Source of the DNA: Pleomorphomonas sp. NRK KF1 | Lineage (GTDB): Bacteria; Pseudomonadota; Alphaproteobacteria; Rhizobiales; Pleomorphomonadaceae | Assembly (NCBI RefSeq): GCF_023721755.1 | Contig: NZ_JAMDLH010000005.1 | Coordinates: 1-64,000, forward strand | DNA length: 64,000 nucleotides | Direction of reading: 5' to 3' | In this document: positions 20,724 through 31,493 of the stretch, piece by piece | Layout: each line of letters opens with the position of its first letter | Numbering within the stretch: position 1 is the first letter of the stretch | Position numbers and translations under genes: made by a program | The notes under the pieces: generated by a model | Databases searched by the model: none | The model's input: only the letters and a program-made list of their open reading frames with translations | Told to the model about the DNA's origin: nothing

Positions 20724-21977
20724 ATGGCTCGATTGGTGATGAAATTCGGCGGCACCTCCGTCGCCGATCTCGATAGGATCCGCAATGTCGCGGCCCATGT
20801 GAAGCGCGAGGTCGACGCCGGCCATCAGGTCGCCGTCGTCGTGTCGGCCATGGCCGGCAAGACGAACGAACTGGTCGCTCTTTGCCGTGGTGCCTCCGCC
20901 CTGCACGACGCCCGCGAATACGACGCCGTCGTCGCCTCGGGCGAGCAGGTCACCAGCGGTCTCCTCGCCATCACGCTGCAGGCAATGGGCGTCGACGCCC
21001 GCTCCTGGCAGGGCTGGCAGCTGCCGATCGTCACCGACGGCGCCCATGGCGCAGCGCGCATCCAGTCGATCGACGGTACGCGCGTCATCGAACAGATGGA
21101 GGCCGGCCGCGTCGCCGTCGTCGCCGGTTTCCAGGGCATCGGTCCGGACGGACGCATTTCGACGCTCGGCCGCGGCGGCTCCGATACCTCGGCCGTCGCC
21201 ATCGCGGCGGCGGTGAAGGCCGACCGCTGCGACATCTACACCGATGTCGACGGCGTCTACACCACCGACCCGCGCATCGTGCCGAAGGCGCGCCGCCTCG
21301 ACAAGGTCTCCTTCGAGGAGATGCTGGAGATGGCCTCCCTCGGCTCCAAGGTGCTTCAGGTGCGCTCCGTCGAGCTCGCCATGGTCCACAAGGTCCGCAC
21401 CTTCGTACGGTCCTCCTTCGAGGACCCCAACAACCCCAAGACCATGCCGAACGGCGACCCGTTCGGAACGCTCATTTGCGATGAGGACGAGATCGTGGAA
21501 CAGGAAGTCGTCACCGGTATCGCCTACTCCAAGGACGAGGCGCAGATCTCCATCCGCCGCGTGCCGGACCAGCCGGGCGTCGCCGCCGCCGTGTTCGGAC
21601 CGCTGGCCGACGCCAACGTCAACGTCGACATGATCGTCCAGAACATCTCCGCCGACGGGGCCGAGACCGACATCACCTTCACGCTGCCGGCCGCCGACTA
21701 CGAGCGCGCCACCGGCGTGCTCAACGACAAGAAGGCCGAGATCGGCTACAAGACTTTCGAAGGCACCACCGGCATGTGCAAGGTGTCGGTGATCGGCGTC
21801 GGCATGCGCAGCCACGCCGGCGTCGCCGCCCAGGCCTTCAAGGCGCTGTCGGACAAGGGCATCAACATCCGGGCGATCACCACGTCCGAGATCAAGATCT
21901 CCGTCCTCATCGACGAAGCCTACACCGAACTCGCCGTTCGCACCCTGCATTCGGTCTACGGACTCGACAAGGCCTGA
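20724..21977 (+). CDS. lysC: Aspartate kinase
   Basis: 417-aa enzyme that phosphorylates aspartate, the first step to lysine, threonine and methionine. It begins MARLVMKFGGTSVADLDRI with the kinase signature KFGGTSV. GRGGSDTSAVAIAAAVKADRCDIYTDVDGVYTTDPR is the nucleotide/aspartate site. Two ACT domains follow from about residue 265 (SIRRVPDQPGVAAAVFGPLADANVNVDMIVQNIS; VGMRSHAGVAAQAFKALSDKGINIRAI), which give feedback inhibition by end products. Start ATG 20724 is chosen over 20688 because it matches homologues. The hairpin cluster occupies the preceding region. Confidence 0.97.
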   Translation: MARLVMKFGGTSVADLDRIRNVAAHVKREVDAGHQVAVVVSAMAGKTNELVALCRGASALHDAREYDAVVASGEQVTSGLLAITLQAMGVDARSWQGWQLPIVTDGAHGAARIQSIDGTRVIEQMEAGRVAVVAGFQGIGPDGRISTLGRGGSDTSAVAIAAAVKADRCDIYTDVDGVYTTDPRIVPKARRLDKVSFEEMLEMASLGSKVLQVRSVELAMVHKVRTFVRSSFEDPNNPKTMPNGDPFGTLICDEDEIVEQEVVTGIAYSKDEAQISIRRVPDQPGVAAAVFGPLADANVNVDMIVQNISADGAETDITFTLPAADYERATGVLNDKKAEIGYKTFEGTTGMCKVSVIGVGMRSHAGVAAQAFKALSDKGINIRAITTSEIKISVLIDEAYTELAVRTLHSVYGLDKA

Positions 21978-22063
21978 CACGGCTAGCCGGCGCCGGAGAG
22001 GTCCCGGCGCCGACCGGTCCAGCCGGCGCGCTCACGCCGATTTGTCGAGCACTCACGGAAAAG

Positions 22064-22091
22064 GGCCTCGCCGGCCGAACGGCGAGGCCTT
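22064..22091 (+). terminator. Hairpin downstream of lysC
   Basis: Perfect 10-bp stem GGCCTCGCCG (22064-22073) / CGGCGAGGCC (22080-22089) with a 6-nt loop and only two T residues after it. It lies 87 bp after lysC, in a 285-bp gap before ptsP. Likely a transcript end, but the U-tract is minimal. Confidence 0.45.
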
Positions 22092-22262
22092 ATCAACGTT
22101 CTGAAGCCATCCGTTTTCCGGCAGCCGCCCGCAAGGAGACGCTGCCATATTGATGGCTTCAAGCCGGCCGCAAAAAGCGCTAGGGCTGGCAATATGGAGT
22201 GGATGAGCCCGTCGGCCGGCCTGGCGCCGTTCCGGCCCGCGGGAGAGAGCAGGAAGCCGACG

Positions 22263-24530
22263 ATGCGGGGAGGCCTTTCCGGACCGCGCGTTCTGCTCCG
22301 CCGCCTCCGCGAGGTGATGGCGGAGCCGATCAGCGCCCAGGAGCGACTGGACAAGATCGTCGTTACCATCGCGGCCAACATGGTCGCGGAGGTTTGCTCG
22401 CTCTACGTCCTGCGTGCCGACGGCGTACTCGAACTGTTTGCCACCGAAGGCCTCAACCGCGACGCCGTCCACAAGGCCTCGCTCCGTGTCGGCCAGGGCC
22501 TCGTTGGCCTGATCGCCGCGGAGGCGGCGGTGCTCAACCTCGCCGACGCCCAGGAACATCCCGCCTTCTCCTACATTCCCGGCACCGACGAGGAGGCCTA
22601 CCACTCCTTCCTCGGCGTGCCGATCCTGCGTTCGGGCCGCACGCTCGGCGTCCTGGTGGTGCAGAACCGCGTCCGCAAGACCTACTCCGAGGAGGAGGAG
22701 GAGGCGCTTCAGACCACCGGCATGATCATCGCCGAGATCATCGCCTCCGGCGAAGTGCTGGGCCTCGCCGCCGCCCAGCAGACGGTCCTCGACCTCAACC
22801 GTCCCATGCACGTGCCCGGCGTGGTGTTGTCGGACGGCGTCGGCCTCGGCCACGTCGTGCTGCACGAGCCGCGCGTCGTCGTCACCAACTTCATCGCCGA
22901 GGACCCCGAGCAGGAGGTGAAGCGGCTCACCGCCGCCATCGCCAACCTGCGCCTGTCCATCGACGACATGATCGACAGCGGCGAGGTCGCCCATCACGGC
23001 GAGCATCGCGACGTGCTGGAAGCCTACCGCATGTTCGCCTACGACCGCGGCTGGACGCGGCGCATGGAAGAGGCGATCGTCCGTTCCGGCCTCTCCGCCG
23101 AGGCGGCGGTGGAGCGGGTGCAGTCCGATACCCGCGCCCGCATGCAGCGGCAGACCGACCCTTACCTGCTCGAACGCCTGCACGATTTCGACGACCTGAC
23201 CTATCGCCTGCTGCGCGAGCTGATGGGCAAGGACAAGAACACCGAGCTGCCGGAGAACGCCATCGTCGTGGCGCGCTCGATGGGCGCTGCCGAACTGCTC
23301 GATTATGATCGCTCCAAGCTGCGCGGCCTCGTGCTCGAGGAAGGCACCTCGACCAGCCACGTGGCCATTGTCGCCCGCGCCCTGTCCATTCCGGCCGTCG
23401 GCCAGCTCGCCAACGTCGTGTCGCTAGCCGAGAACGGCGACAGCATCATCATCGACGGCGAAAGCGGCTATGTGCATCTGCGCCCGCCGGCCGACGTCGA
23501 GCAGGCCTACGTCACCAAGGTCCGCTTCCGTGCCCGCCGGCAGGAACGCTATCGCCAGCTGCGCTTCAAGGCGCCGGTGACGCTCGACGGCGTGCGCATC
23601 GCCCTCAACACCAATGCCGGCCTGCTGTTCGACCTGCCGCATTTCGACGAGTCGGGTGCCGACGGCATCGGCCTGTTCCGCACCGAACTGCAGTTCATGA
23701 TCGCGCCCACTTTCCCCAAGCTGGGCCAGCAGGCGGAGCTCTATTCCAAGATTCTCGACGGCGCCACCGGCCGGCCCGTCACCTTCCGCACGCTCGACAT
23801 CGGCGGCGACAAGGTTCTGCCCTACCTCACCCGCTCGGTGCAGGAAGAAAACCCGGCCATGGGCTGGCGCGCCATCCGCATCGGGCTCGACCGCACCGTC
23901 ATCCTGAGGACGCAGATACGCGCCCTCCTCAAGGCCGCCGGCGGCCGCGAGCTGCGCGTCATGTTCCCGATGATCTCGACGGTCGAGGAGTTCGTGAAGG
24001 CCAAGGAGCTGGTGAAGGGCGAGCAGCGTTTCCTGGAAAAGCACGGCCACGCCCTGCCCTCGTCGCTGAAGCTCGGCGCCATGATCGAGGTGCCGGCCCT
24101 GCTGTTCGAACTCGACGAACTCCTGTCGGTGGTCGATTTCGTGTCGGTCGGAACCAACGACCTGTTCCAGTTCATGCTTGCCGTCGACCGCGGCAATGCC
24201 AAGGTGTCACAACGCTTCGACTCCCTCTCGCCGTCCTTCCTGCGCGCGCTCCGCACCATCGCCCGCAAGTCGGCCGAATACGGCAAGCCGGCCACGCTGT
24301 GCGGGGAGTTGGCCGGAACGCCGCTGACCGCCATGGCGCTGATGGCAGTGGGCTTCCGGTCGATGTCCATGGCCGCCACTTCGGTCGGTCCCGTCAAGGA
24401 TATGATCCGTTCGGTCAACCTCGGCGAGCTGGAAGCGCTGCTGGCGCCGGCCCTCAACCGCCCCGACGGCCCGCCGATTCGCAAGCTCCTGCAGGACTTC
24501 GCCGAGTCGCGCGATATCCCGCTCAATTGA
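22263..24530 (+). CDS. ptsP: Phosphoenolpyruvate-protein phosphotransferase PtsP (Enzyme I-Ntr)
   Basis: 755-aa first component of the nitrogen phosphotransferase system, passing phosphate from PEP to NPr and then EIIA-Ntr, a regulatory relay tied to nitrogen and potassium status. Domains: N-terminal GAF domain (about 20-160), Enzyme I N-domain, the swivelling domain with active-site His366 in [12 protein letters not shown], and the C-terminal PEP-binding TIM barrel ([47 protein letters not shown]). Start ATG 22263 ([19 protein letters not shown]) has AGGAAG upstream and gives the usual length. It is 31 bp upstream of prfA in the same operon. Confidence 0.97.
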   Translation: MRGGLSGPRVLLRRLREVMAEPISAQERLDKIVVTIAANMVAEVCSLYVLRADGVLELFATEGLNRDAVHKASLRVGQGLVGLIAAEAAVLNLADAQEHPAFSYIPGTDEEAYHSFLGVPILRSGRTLGVLVVQNRVRKTYSEEEEEALQTTGMIIAEIIASGEVLGLAAAQQTVLDLNRPMHVPGVVLSDGVGLGHVVLHEPRVVVTNFIAEDPEQEVKRLTAAIANLRLSIDDMIDSGEVAHHGEHRDVLEAYRMFAYDRGWTRRMEEAIVRSGLSAEAAVERVQSDTRARMQRQTDPYLLERLHDFDDLTYRLLRELMGKDKNTELPENAIVVARSMGAAELLDYDRSKLRGLVLEEGTSTSHVAIVARALSIPAVGQLANVVSLAENGDSIIIDGESGYVHLRPPADVEQAYVTKVRFRARRQERYRQLRFKAPVTLDGVRIALNTNAGLLFDLPHFDESGADGIGLFRTELQFMIAPTFPKLGQQAELYSKILDGATGRPVTFRTLDIGGDKVLPYLTRSVQEENPAMGWRAIRIGLDRTVILRTQIRALLKAAGGRELRVMFPMISTVEEFVKAKELVKGEQRFLEKHGHALPSSLKLGAMIEVPALLFELDELLSVVDFVSVGTNDLFQFMLAVDRGNAKVSQRFDSLSPSFLRALRTIARKSAEYGKPATLCGELAGTPLTAMALMAVGFRSMSMAATSVGPVKDMIRSVNLGELEALLAPALNRPDGPPIRKLLQDFAESRDIPLN

Positions 24531-24561
24531 CCCGGCTCCCGATCAAGGCTCCCGCCTAGGC

Positions 24562-25635
24562 ATGACTCCCTTCGACGCTCGTCTCGAGGCCCTCCTCGAC
24601 CGTTTCGCCATTCTTGAAGCGCGGCTGGCCGGCAACCCGGATGCCGACACCTTCGTGCGCCTGTCCCGCGACTACGCCGAACTGGAGCCGCTCATCGCCC
24701 GCATCCGCGCCCTGCGCGAGGCCGACCGCGAGCTCGCTGACATCGAGACGATGCTGGCCGATCCCGCCACCGACGCTGACATGAGGGCGCTCGCCGAAGC
24801 CGAACGGCCCGAGCTCGCCGACAAGGTCGAAGCGTTGAGGCAGGACGTCCGCATCGCCCTGCTGCCGCGCGACCGTGCCGACGACAAGAGCGCCATCCTG
24901 GAAGTGCGCGCCGGCACCGGCGGCGACGAGGCGGCGCTGTTTGCCGGCGATCTCTTCCGCATGTACCAGCGCTATGCCGAGACGCGCGGCTGGCGCGTCG
25001 AGATCATGAGCGTGTCAGAAGCCGAGCTCGGCGGCTACAAGGAAATCATCGCCTCGATCGACGGCGCCGGCGTCTACGCCCGGCTGAAGTTCGAATCCGG
25101 CGTCCACCGGGTGCAGCGCGTGCCGGTCACCGAAAGCTCGGGGCGCATCCACACCTCGGCCGCCACCGTGGCGGTGCTGCCGGAGGCCGAGGAAGTCGAC
25201 ATCGCCATCAACGAAAGCGATCTCCGCGTCGACACCTTCCGCTCGTCCGGTGCCGGCGGCCAGCACGTCAACACCACCGACAGCGCCATCCGCATCACGC
25301 ACATTCCCACCGGTATCGCGGTCGCCTGCCAGGAGGAGCGGTCGCAGCACAAGAACCGCGCCAAGGCGATGAAGCTGCTGCGCGCCCGCCTCTACGAGAT
25401 CGAGCGCGACAAGGCCGACAGCGCCCGCGCCGCCGACCGGCGCGGTCAGGTGGGCTCGGGCGACCGCTCGGAGCGCATCCGTACCTACAACTTCCCCCAG
25501 GGGCGCGTCACCGACCACCGCATCAACCTGACGCTCTACAAGCTGCCGCAGGTGATGGAGGGCGACCTCGACGATGTCATCGACGCCCTGATCACGGACC
25601 ATCAGGCCAAATTGCTCGCCGAAGCCGAGGCATGA
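24562..25635 (+). CDS. prfA: Peptide chain release factor 1
   Basis: 357-aa RF1, which releases finished peptides at UAA and UAG stops. The catalytic GGQ motif is at residues 232-234 ([16 protein letters not shown]), and the codon-recognition region carries the RF1-type PAT-like anticodon tripeptide region near [19 protein letters not shown]. Length and layout are normal. It overlaps prmC by 4 bp (ATGA), so the factor and its methyltransferase are translationally coupled. Confidence 0.97.
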   Translation: MTPFDARLEALLDRFAILEARLAGNPDADTFVRLSRDYAELEPLIARIRALREADRELADIETMLADPATDADMRALAEAERPELADKVEALRQDVRIALLPRDRADDKSAILEVRAGTGGDEAALFAGDLFRMYQRYAETRGWRVEIMSVSEAELGGYKEIIASIDGAGVYARLKFESGVHRVQRVPVTESSGRIHTSAATVAVLPEAEEVDIAINESDLRVDTFRSSGAGGQHVNTTDSAIRITHIPTGIAVACQEERSQHKNRAKAMKLLRARLYEIERDKADSARAADRRGQVGSGDRSERIRTYNFPQGRVTDHRINLTLYKLPQVMEGDLDDVIDALITDHQAKLLAEAEA

Positions 25636-26525
25636 GCGACGCCCCAACCCTCGGCGCCTTGCTCGTCGCCGCGCGCCGACGCCTGAAGGACGCCGGCATC
25701 GACACGGCGGACATCGACGCCCGCCTGCTGGTAGAGGCGGCCACCGGCGCCAGCCGGCTCGACATGCTCGCCGCTGCCGATCGCTCGGTCGCGCCAGACG
25801 CCGTCGAACGCCTTCAGAAATGGCTCCACCGCCGTGCCGCGGGCGAACCGGTCGGCCGCATCCTCGGCGCGGCATCCTTCTATGGCCTCGATTTCGCTCT
25901 TGGCCCCGACACGCTGGAACCGCGACCTGATACGGAAACGCTGGTCGAAGTGGCGCTCGCCGCCGTTCGTGCCGGTCGCATAGCCGGCGCCTCTCCACAT
26001 GGCGACGGCCTCCGCCTGCTCGATCTCGGCACCGGAACGGGCGCCATCGCGGTGACGCTGCTTGCCAAATTGCCCTGTGCGCGAGGAGTTGCCACCGACC
26101 TGTCGCCCGGCGCCCTGTCGGTTGCCAGGGACAACGCCCACCGCAACGGAGTCGGAGACAGGCTGGACTTCGCGCAGGGCGACTTTTTCTCCGCCGTATC
26201 CGGAAGCTTCAACCTGATCGTGTCCAACCCGCCGTACATCGCCAGCGCCGTCATCTCCGACCTCGACCCTGAGGTGCGCCTGCACGATCCCTTGCTCGCC
26301 CTCGACGGCGGTCCCGACGGGCTCGACGCCTACCGGACCATTGTCGGTGACCTCCACGACCATCTCGTGCCCGGTGCATTGTTCGCCGTCGAGATCGGCT
26401 GGGATCAGGGTAAGGCTGTCGAAGCCCTGTTCGGGACGGCCGGACTGGTCGAAATCGAAGTCCACTGCGACCTTGGAGGTCGCCAGCGTGTCGTCTCAGG
26501 GCGGCGAAGCACGCAATTCGACTGA
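25632..26525 (+). CDS. prmC: Release-factor glutamine N5-methyltransferase
   Basis: 297-aa PrmC, which methylates the glutamine of the release-factor GGQ motif. SAM-binding [16 protein letters not shown] (about 131-146) and the substrate-binding NPPY at residues 199-202 are intact, as is the N-terminal helical domain ([13 protein letters not shown]). The start ATG at 25632 overlaps the prfA stop. It is the last gene of the ptsP-prfA-prmC run; a 434-bp gene-free stretch follows. Confidence 0.96.
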   Translation: MSDAPTLGALLVAARRRLKDAGIDTADIDARLLVEAATGASRLDMLAAADRSVAPDAVERLQKWLHRRAAGEPVGRILGAASFYGLDFALGPDTLEPRPDTETLVEVALAAVRAGRIAGASPHGDGLRLLDLGTGTGAIAVTLLAKLPCARGVATDLSPGALSVARDNAHRNGVGDRLDFAQGDFFSAVSGSFNLIVSNPPYIASAVISDLDPEVRLHDPLLALDGGPDGLDAYRTIVGDLHDHLVPGALFAVEIGWDQGKAVEALFGTAGLVEIEVHCDLGGRQRVVSGRRSTQFD

Positions 26526-26959
26526 AATTCCCTCGCTTTATTGACCTTGAAGCCAAAATTCAGCTTGGAAAGTCGCATCGAAGCAGCTAGGGTCCTTCCG
26601 TAGAGAATCGGCTGTATTTGACGTCACCGTCGAAAAGCCGTATTCGGGAGGCATGACCTCTTGCCTTGGCGGATGAGCAGTCGGAGCTAGCTCACACAGT
26701 CCGGTTGCCGGCAGAGCCAGGGCGTGGGCCAGGATCCCGCTCAGACCCGTTCTCGATACGATCAAACGTAGAGGATGCTGAGGCGACACCGTCATGGGCG
26801 TAAGCGCTCGATCTGACGGTCGTTCTTGATGGATGATGTGTTTGCACCAGGCGCCGCGACTTCGCCGGCCCCCTCATCAGGGAGAGCCGGCAGTCAACGA
26901 GACTCGCGGCCTCGCGCCTTGTGCTTTTTTGACCCGCGAAGGCAAGAGATAGCGGACAT
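26526..26959. other. 434-bp gene-free region between prmC and DUF4167 gene
   Basis: No convincing ORF, tRNA or recognised RNA is seen. The left part (26526-26640) is more AT-rich than the neighbouring genes. Several short self-complementary words occur (for example CCGGTTGCCGG near 26700 and GAGGCATGACCTC near 26650). Conserved signatures of SRP RNA, RNase P RNA, 6S RNA and tmRNA were looked for and not found. It may be a long leader of the DUF4167 gene or an unrecognised small RNA. Confidence 0.4.
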
Positions 26960-28087
26960 ATGAGGCAGAACCAGCAGAACAAGCAACGGATGCGCGGCCG
27001 GCCCAACCGCAAGGCTCCCAATCCGCTGACCCGGTCATTCGATTCCAACGGCCCGGATATCAAGATCAGAGGCACCGCCCTTCACATCGCCGAGAAATAC
27101 ACGCAGCTCGCTCGCGACGCGTCGTCGGCCGGTGACCGTGTGATGGCGGAGAACTATCTCCAGCACGCCGAGCACTATTACCGCATCATTGCCGCCGCGC
27201 AGGCTGCCCAGGCCGCCGCCGCCCAGGGACGCGAGGACGACAGCGAGGACGACGATTTCGAGCCGATCGGCTCCGACCGCTTCGAGCCGCGCCAGATCGA
27301 GATTCGCCAGCCCGGCCAGTACGACAACAACAATCGCCAGCCGAACGAGCAGCGGGAGCCGCGCGAACAACGCGAAGGCGGCTACCAGAACCGCGACAAC
27401 GGCCAGCGCGACTACAATCGCAACGGCGACAACAACAATAACCGCAACAACGGCGACAACAACCGCAATGGCGACAACGGCGACCGCCAGCAGCAGGATC
27501 GCAACGACTATCGTCGCGATCGTCGCCAGCGGTTCGACCGCTTCGGTCGCGACAACCGCGGCGACCGCCAGGGTCAGAACAACCAGGACAATCGCGGCGG
27601 CGACCGCCAGCCGCAGCCGACCATGGCGCCCACCTTGGCCGATGCGCCGCAGCCTGACGTCAGCTTCCCCGACACGCCGCAGCCGGTCGTCCGCGCCGAG
27701 CGCGAGCATCGCCCGGCACCGGCCGCCGCCGAAGCCGGCCTGCCCGCCTTCCTGCTGGAGCGCCAGCCCCGTACCTCCGATCCCGCTCCGGTCGCCGTCG
27801 CGGAACGCCCTGCCCCGGCAGCCGAGCGTCCGGCTCCGGCGCCGGTAACGGAGCGCCCGGCTCCAGCTGCCGAGCGTACCGCAGCCGAACCCGCCCGCGA
27901 GCCGTCGCCGGAACCGGTGGCCGCCTCCGCTTCGGCCGAGGCTGGAGGCGAGGAGGAGACCCCGCGCAAGCGCGTTCCGCGCCGCCGGGCCACCACGATC
28001 GGCACCCCAATCGCCTCGACCACCCGTCCGCGCACCCGCCGCACCAAGGCGACGACCGAAGGCAGCACCGAGGGTGGCGAAGGCTGA
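26960..28087 (+). CDS. DUF4167 domain-containing protein (disordered, Asn/Arg-rich)
   Basis: 375-aa protein. The N-terminal 80 residues (MRQNQQNKQRMRGRPNRK; NPLTRSFDSNGPDIKIRGTALHIAEKYTQLARDASSAGDRVMAENYLQHAEHYYRII) form the conserved DUF4167 domain. From about residue 90 the chain is low-complexity: acidic, then Asn/Asp/Arg/Gln-rich (GDNNNNRNNGDNNRNGDNGD), then Pro/Ala/Glu-rich repeats (APVTERPAPAAERTA) and a basic tail (RKRVPRRRATT). The composition suggests nucleic-acid binding and possibly phase separation, as inference. It is found almost only in alphaproteobacteria and follows prmC in many. A strong terminator lies 27 bp downstream. Confidence 0.9.
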   Translation: MRQNQQNKQRMRGRPNRKAPNPLTRSFDSNGPDIKIRGTALHIAEKYTQLARDASSAGDRVMAENYLQHAEHYYRIIAAAQAAQAAAAQGREDDSEDDDFEPIGSDRFEPRQIEIRQPGQYDNNNRQPNEQREPREQREGGYQNRDNGQRDYNRNGDNNNNRNNGDNNRNGDNGDRQQQDRNDYRRDRRQRFDRFGRDNRGDRQGQNNQDNRGGDRQPQPTMAPTLADAPQPDVSFPDTPQPVVRAEREHRPAPAAAEAGLPAFLLERQPRTSDPAPVAVAERPAPAAERPAPAPVTERPAPAAERTAAEPAREPSPEPVAASASAEAGGEEETPRKRVPRRRATTIGTPIASTTRPRTRRTKATTEGSTEGGEG

Positions 28088-28113
28088 CAGCCAGCGCCGA
28101 ACAAGACTTTCAG

Positions 28114-28146
28114 GGACCGCGTCGGCACCGACGCGGTCCTTTTCAT
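28114..28146 (+). terminator. Intrinsic terminator of DUF4167 gene
   Basis: Perfect stem GGACCGCGTCGG (28114-28125) / CCGACGCGGTCC (28128-28139), in practice with a 6-nt loop, followed by TTTT-CA-TTTT. Strong rho-independent signal for the plus strand. Confidence 0.8.
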
Positions 28147-28167
28147 TTTCAGGGGCGACGCCTCATG

Positions 28168-28202
28168 TGAAAAGGGCGGCGCCGCGTGGCACCGCCCTTT
28201 CC
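28168..28202 (-). terminator. Intrinsic terminator of typA
   Basis: Arms AAAGGGCGG (28171-28179) and CCGCCCTTT (28192-28200) with partly paired interior. Read on the minus strand the right arm leads into CCCTTTTCA, about 25 bp beyond the typA stop codon. Confidence 0.7.
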
Positions 28203-28224
28203 GCATAGCTATCGAGATGGCCGA

Positions 28225-30051
28225 TCAGGCGGCCGCGTCGCGGGACCGCTCACGCTTGCGCTCGATCGGATCCAGCGTCGTCTTCCTGAGACGGATCGAC
28301 TTCGGCGTCACTTCGACCAGCTCGTCTTCCTGGATCCAGGCGAGCGCCCGCTCCAGCGTCATGCGGATCGGCGGCGTCAGGCGCACGGCCTCGTCCTTGC
28401 CGGCCGAGCGGACGTTGGTCAGCTTCTTGCCCTTGAGCACGTTGACCTCGAGGTCGTTCTCGCGGGTATGCTCGCCGACGATCATGCCCTGGTAGACCTT
28501 CCAGCCCGGCTCGATCATCATCGGCCCGCGATCCTCGAGGTTCCACAGCGCGTAAGCGACGGCCTCGCCGATATCGTTTGAAATCAGTACGCCGTTGCGA
28601 CGACCGGGCAGCTCGCCCTTGTGCGGCTGGTAGTCGTGGAACAGGCGGTTCATCACCGCCGTGCCGCGCGTGTCGGTCAGAAGCTCCGACTGGTAGCCGA
28701 TCAGGCCGCGCGTCGGCGCGAAGAAAACGAGGCGCAGACGATTGCCGCCGGACGGGCGCATCTCGACCATGTCGGCCTTGCGCTCGCTCATCTTCTGCAC
28801 GACGACCGAGGAGTAATCCTCGTCGACGTCGATCACCACTTCCTCGATGGGCTCCAGCGTCTCGCCGGTCGTCTCGTCCTTGCGGAACACGACGCGCGGG
28901 CGCGACACGGCCAGCTCGAAACCCTCCCGGCGCATGGTCTCGATCAGCACGGCCAGCTGCAGCTCGCCTCGACCCGAGACGAAGAAGGAATCCTTCTCGG
29001 TGCTCTCTTCGATCTTCAGGGCGACATTGCCCTCCGCCTCACGCAGCAGGCGATCGCGGATCATGCGGCTCGTCACCTTGTCGCCCTCGGTGCCGGCGAG
29101 CGGCGAGTTGTTGACGAGGAAGGTCATGGTGACGGTCGGCGGATCGATCGGCTGGGCGTGCAGCGGCTCGGTCACCTCGAGGGCGCAGAAGGTCTCGGCC
29201 ACCGTACCCTTGGTCAGGCCGGCGATCGCCACGATGTCACCCGCTTCGCCGACGTCGATGGCCGTGCGTTCAAGGCCGCGGAAGGCCAGAAGCTTGGACA
29301 CGCGTCCCTGGTCGACGACCTTTCCGTCCTGGTCCAGCACCTTGATGGTCTGGTTGGTCTTCACCGAACCCGAGGTGATGCGACCGGTCACGAGGCGGCC
29401 GAGGAAGGGGTTGGCCTCCAAGAGCGTGCCGATCATGCGGAACGGGGCGTCCTGTTCGACATGCGGCGGCTCGACGTGGCGCAGGACCAGGTCGAACAGC
29501 GGCTTCATGCCGTCGGCTTCTCCGCCTTCCGGCTGGGTCGAGAACCAGCCGTTGCGGCCCGAACCGTAGAGGATCGGGAAGTCGAGCTGTTCTTCGGTCG
29601 CGTCGAGATTGGCGAACAGGTCGAACACCTCGTCCACCACCTCGTGGATGCGGGCGTCCTGGCGATCGACCTTGTTGATGGCGACGATCGGCTTGAGGCC
29701 GACCTTCAGCGCCTTGCCGACCACGAACTTGGTCTGCGGCATCGGCCCCTCGGCGGCGTCGACCAGCACGATGGCGCCGTCCACCATGTTGAGGATGCGC
29801 TCCACCTCGCCGCCGAAGTCGGCGTGGCCTGGGGTGTCGACGATGTTGATCCGCACGTCGTTCCAGACCACCGAAGTCGCCTTGGCAAGGATGGTGATGC
29901 CGCGCTCCTTCTCGAGGTCGTTGGAATCCATCACGCGCTCGGCAACCTTCTGGTTCTCGCGATAGGTGCCGGACTGCTTCAGAAGCTCATCGACCAGTGT
30001 CGTCTTGCCATGGTCGACGTGCGCGATGATGGCGATGTTGCGCATTTGCAT
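28225..30051 (-). CDS. typA: Ribosome-binding GTPase TypA/BipA
   Basis: 608-aa translational GTPase that aids ribosome assembly and stress adaptation. N-terminus [28 protein letters not shown] carries the G1 loop; [14 protein letters not shown] (G3) and [10 protein letters not shown] (G4) follow. The EF-G-like domains III and V and the TypA-specific C-terminal domain ([30 protein letters not shown]) are present. Start ATG 30051 matches homologues. The upstream open frame to 30126 runs into a good promoter (30118-30145), so it cannot be the coding start. Confidence 0.97.
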   Translation of the reverse strand: MQMRNIAIIAHVDHGKTTLVDELLKQSGTYRENQKVAERVMDSNDLEKERGITILAKATSVVWNDVRINIVDTPGHADFGGEVERILNMVDGAIVLVDAAEGPMPQTKFVVGKALKVGLKPIVAINKVDRQDARIHEVVDEVFDLFANLDATEEQLDFPILYGSGRNGWFSTQPEGGEADGMKPLFDLVLRHVEPPHVEQDAPFRMIGTLLEANPFLGRLVTGRITSGSVKTNQTIKVLDQDGKVVDQGRVSKLLAFRGLERTAIDVGEAGDIVAIAGLTKGTVAETFCALEVTEPLHAQPIDPPTVTMTFLVNNSPLAGTEGDKVTSRMIRDRLLREAEGNVALKIEESTEKDSFFVSGRGELQLAVLIETMRREGFELAVSRPRVVFRKDETTGETLEPIEEVVIDVDEDYSSVVVQKMSERKADMVEMRPSGGNRLRLVFFAPTRGLIGYQSELLTDTRGTAVMNRLFHDYQPHKGELPGRRNGVLISNDIGEAVAYALWNLEDRGPMMIEPGWKVYQGMIVGEHTRENDLEVNVLKGKKLTNVRSAGKDEAVRLTPPIRMTLERALAWIQEDELVEVTPKSIRLRKTTLDPIERKRERSRDAAA

Positions 30052-30117
30052 GGGCGTACTCGGTTGGGAAAAGACAGACGGCCCGAAGCGAGCCTCCGGA
30101 CCGTCATTCTGGCGCGC

Positions 30118-30145
30118 ACTATACAAATGAATGTGACGGTAGCAA
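30118..30145 (-). promoter_or_regulatory. typA promoter (TTGCTA, 16 bp, TATAGT)
   Basis: On the minus strand -35 TTGCTA (30145-30140) and -10 TATAGT (30123-30118) with a 16-bp spacer. Transcription would start near 30111, giving a leader of about 60 nt before the typA ATG. Confidence 0.65.
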
Positions 30146-30259
30146 GAAAAACCTGATTATTCCGCCGATCATCAGCCATGCAAAGCGAGGTGACACTTAA
30201 CAGCACCCGTTTGCATCTGCTAGAAGCGCCGCCTTCGGCCTTCTTTTCCGGAACGTTCC

Positions 30260-31456
30260 ATGCATCATGCCCCGATGACCGAGCGCCATGTCGCGGCGAT
30301 CGGCTCACTCCTCATTGCACTCGGGCCGGTTTCGCTCGCGCTCTACACGCCGGCCATGCCGGAGCTTGTCAGAGACTTCGCAACGACCTACCCGGCGGTG
30401 AAGGCGACGCTTGCCGCCTATTTCGCCGGCTTCGCCCTGGCTCAGCTGATCTGCGGCCCGCTATCCGACGCATACGGCCGCCGTCCGACCGCGCTGGCCT
30501 TCCTGGTGCTCTATGCCGTCGGCTCGGTCGGCGCCGTCCTGGCGCCATCGATTCACGTCCTGACGGCGGCCCGGCTCGTGCAAGGTATCGGCGCCGCCGT
30601 CGGCATTTCGGTCGCCCGCGCCATCGTTCGCGACAACTTCACCGGCGAGCAGTCGTCGCGGGTGATGAACACCATCGGCATCTTCCTCGCCATCGGTCCG
30701 GCCGTGGCGCCGACGCTCGGCAGCCTCGCCATGCTCGCCTTCGACTGGCGCGCCATCTTCGTGCTGATGGTGATCTACGGCGGCGCGTTGCTCGTCGCCG
30801 TCCACCGCTTCCTGCCGGAAACCAACCGGGCGCCCGATCCGGCGCGCGCCAGCCCCTCCGGTCTTGCCCGCGCCTATGCCGCCCTTGCCGGCGATCGCCG
30901 CTTCCTGTTTCCGGCGCTGACGATGGGCCTCGTCTTCGGCGGCTTCTACTCGCTGAGTTCGACGCTGCCCTTCCTGCTGATCGATACCGCCGGCCTCAGC
31001 CCCCAAGCCTTCGGCTTCGGCATGCTGGCCCAAACCGGCGCCTACATTCTCGGCGGCATCCTTACCAAGGCGCTGCTCAAGCACGTTCCGGCCCGCTACC
31101 TAGTGCTGCCGGGTCTTGCGCTTGCGACAGTCGGCGCGCTGGCCATGACGGCGTCGATCGTCTTCTTTCCACCATCCTATCTGACGGTGATGGCGCCGGT
31201 GGCCCTGTTCGCCTTCGCGCTCGCCATCGTGACGCCCGACCTCACAACCCGCGCCATGGCCGCGTTCCCAGAGAAGGCGGGCGCCGCCGCCGCCCTGTTG
31301 GGCTTTGCGCAGATGGGCAGCGGTTTCGTCGACTCCGGCGCGGTGGCGCTGATCGGCTCGCCGCCGCTCGCCTTCGCCACGGTCATTCCGGTGGTCACCC
31401 TCGCCGCGCTGTTTCTTGGCTTCGCAGAAAAGCGGACGGAAGATCGGGACGCCTGA
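30260..31456 (+). CDS. Bcr/CflA family multidrug efflux MFS transporter
   Basis: 398-aa proton-driven exporter with twelve predicted membrane helices. Family motifs are SLALYTPAMPELVRDFATTYPAVKATLAAYFAGFALAQ near the N-terminus, GPLSDAYGRRPTAL (MFS motif A) and ARLVQGIGAAVGISVARAIVRDNF (the Bcr/CflA motif). Substrates of such pumps include bicyclomycin, chloramphenicol and sulfonamides; the substrate here is unknown. ATG 30260 or ATG 30275 could start it. Its 3' end faces the LysE gene, 37 bp apart. Confidence 0.92.
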   Translation: MHHAPMTERHVAAIGSLLIALGPVSLALYTPAMPELVRDFATTYPAVKATLAAYFAGFALAQLICGPLSDAYGRRPTALAFLVLYAVGSVGAVLAPSIHVLTAARLVQGIGAAVGISVARAIVRDNFTGEQSSRVMNTIGIFLAIGPAVAPTLGSLAMLAFDWRAIFVLMVIYGGALLVAVHRFLPETNRAPDPARASPSGLARAYAALAGDRRFLFPALTMGLVFGGFYSLSSTLPFLLIDTAGLSPQAFGFGMLAQTGAYILGGILTKALLKHVPARYLVLPGLALATVGALAMTASIVFFPPSYLTVMAPVALFAFALAIVTPDLTTRAMAAFPEKAGAAAALLGFAQMGSGFVDSGAVALIGSPPLAFATVIPVVTLAALFLGFAEKRTEDRDA

Positions 31457-31493
31457 TCTTCAGTGAGCCCCCTGTCCGAGGGATCGCCTTTGC

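Noticed and set aside
26538-26795. 85-codon minus-strand frame in the prmC-DUF4167 gap
   Set aside because: No ribosome-binding site, no family resemblance, and unusual composition for this genome.
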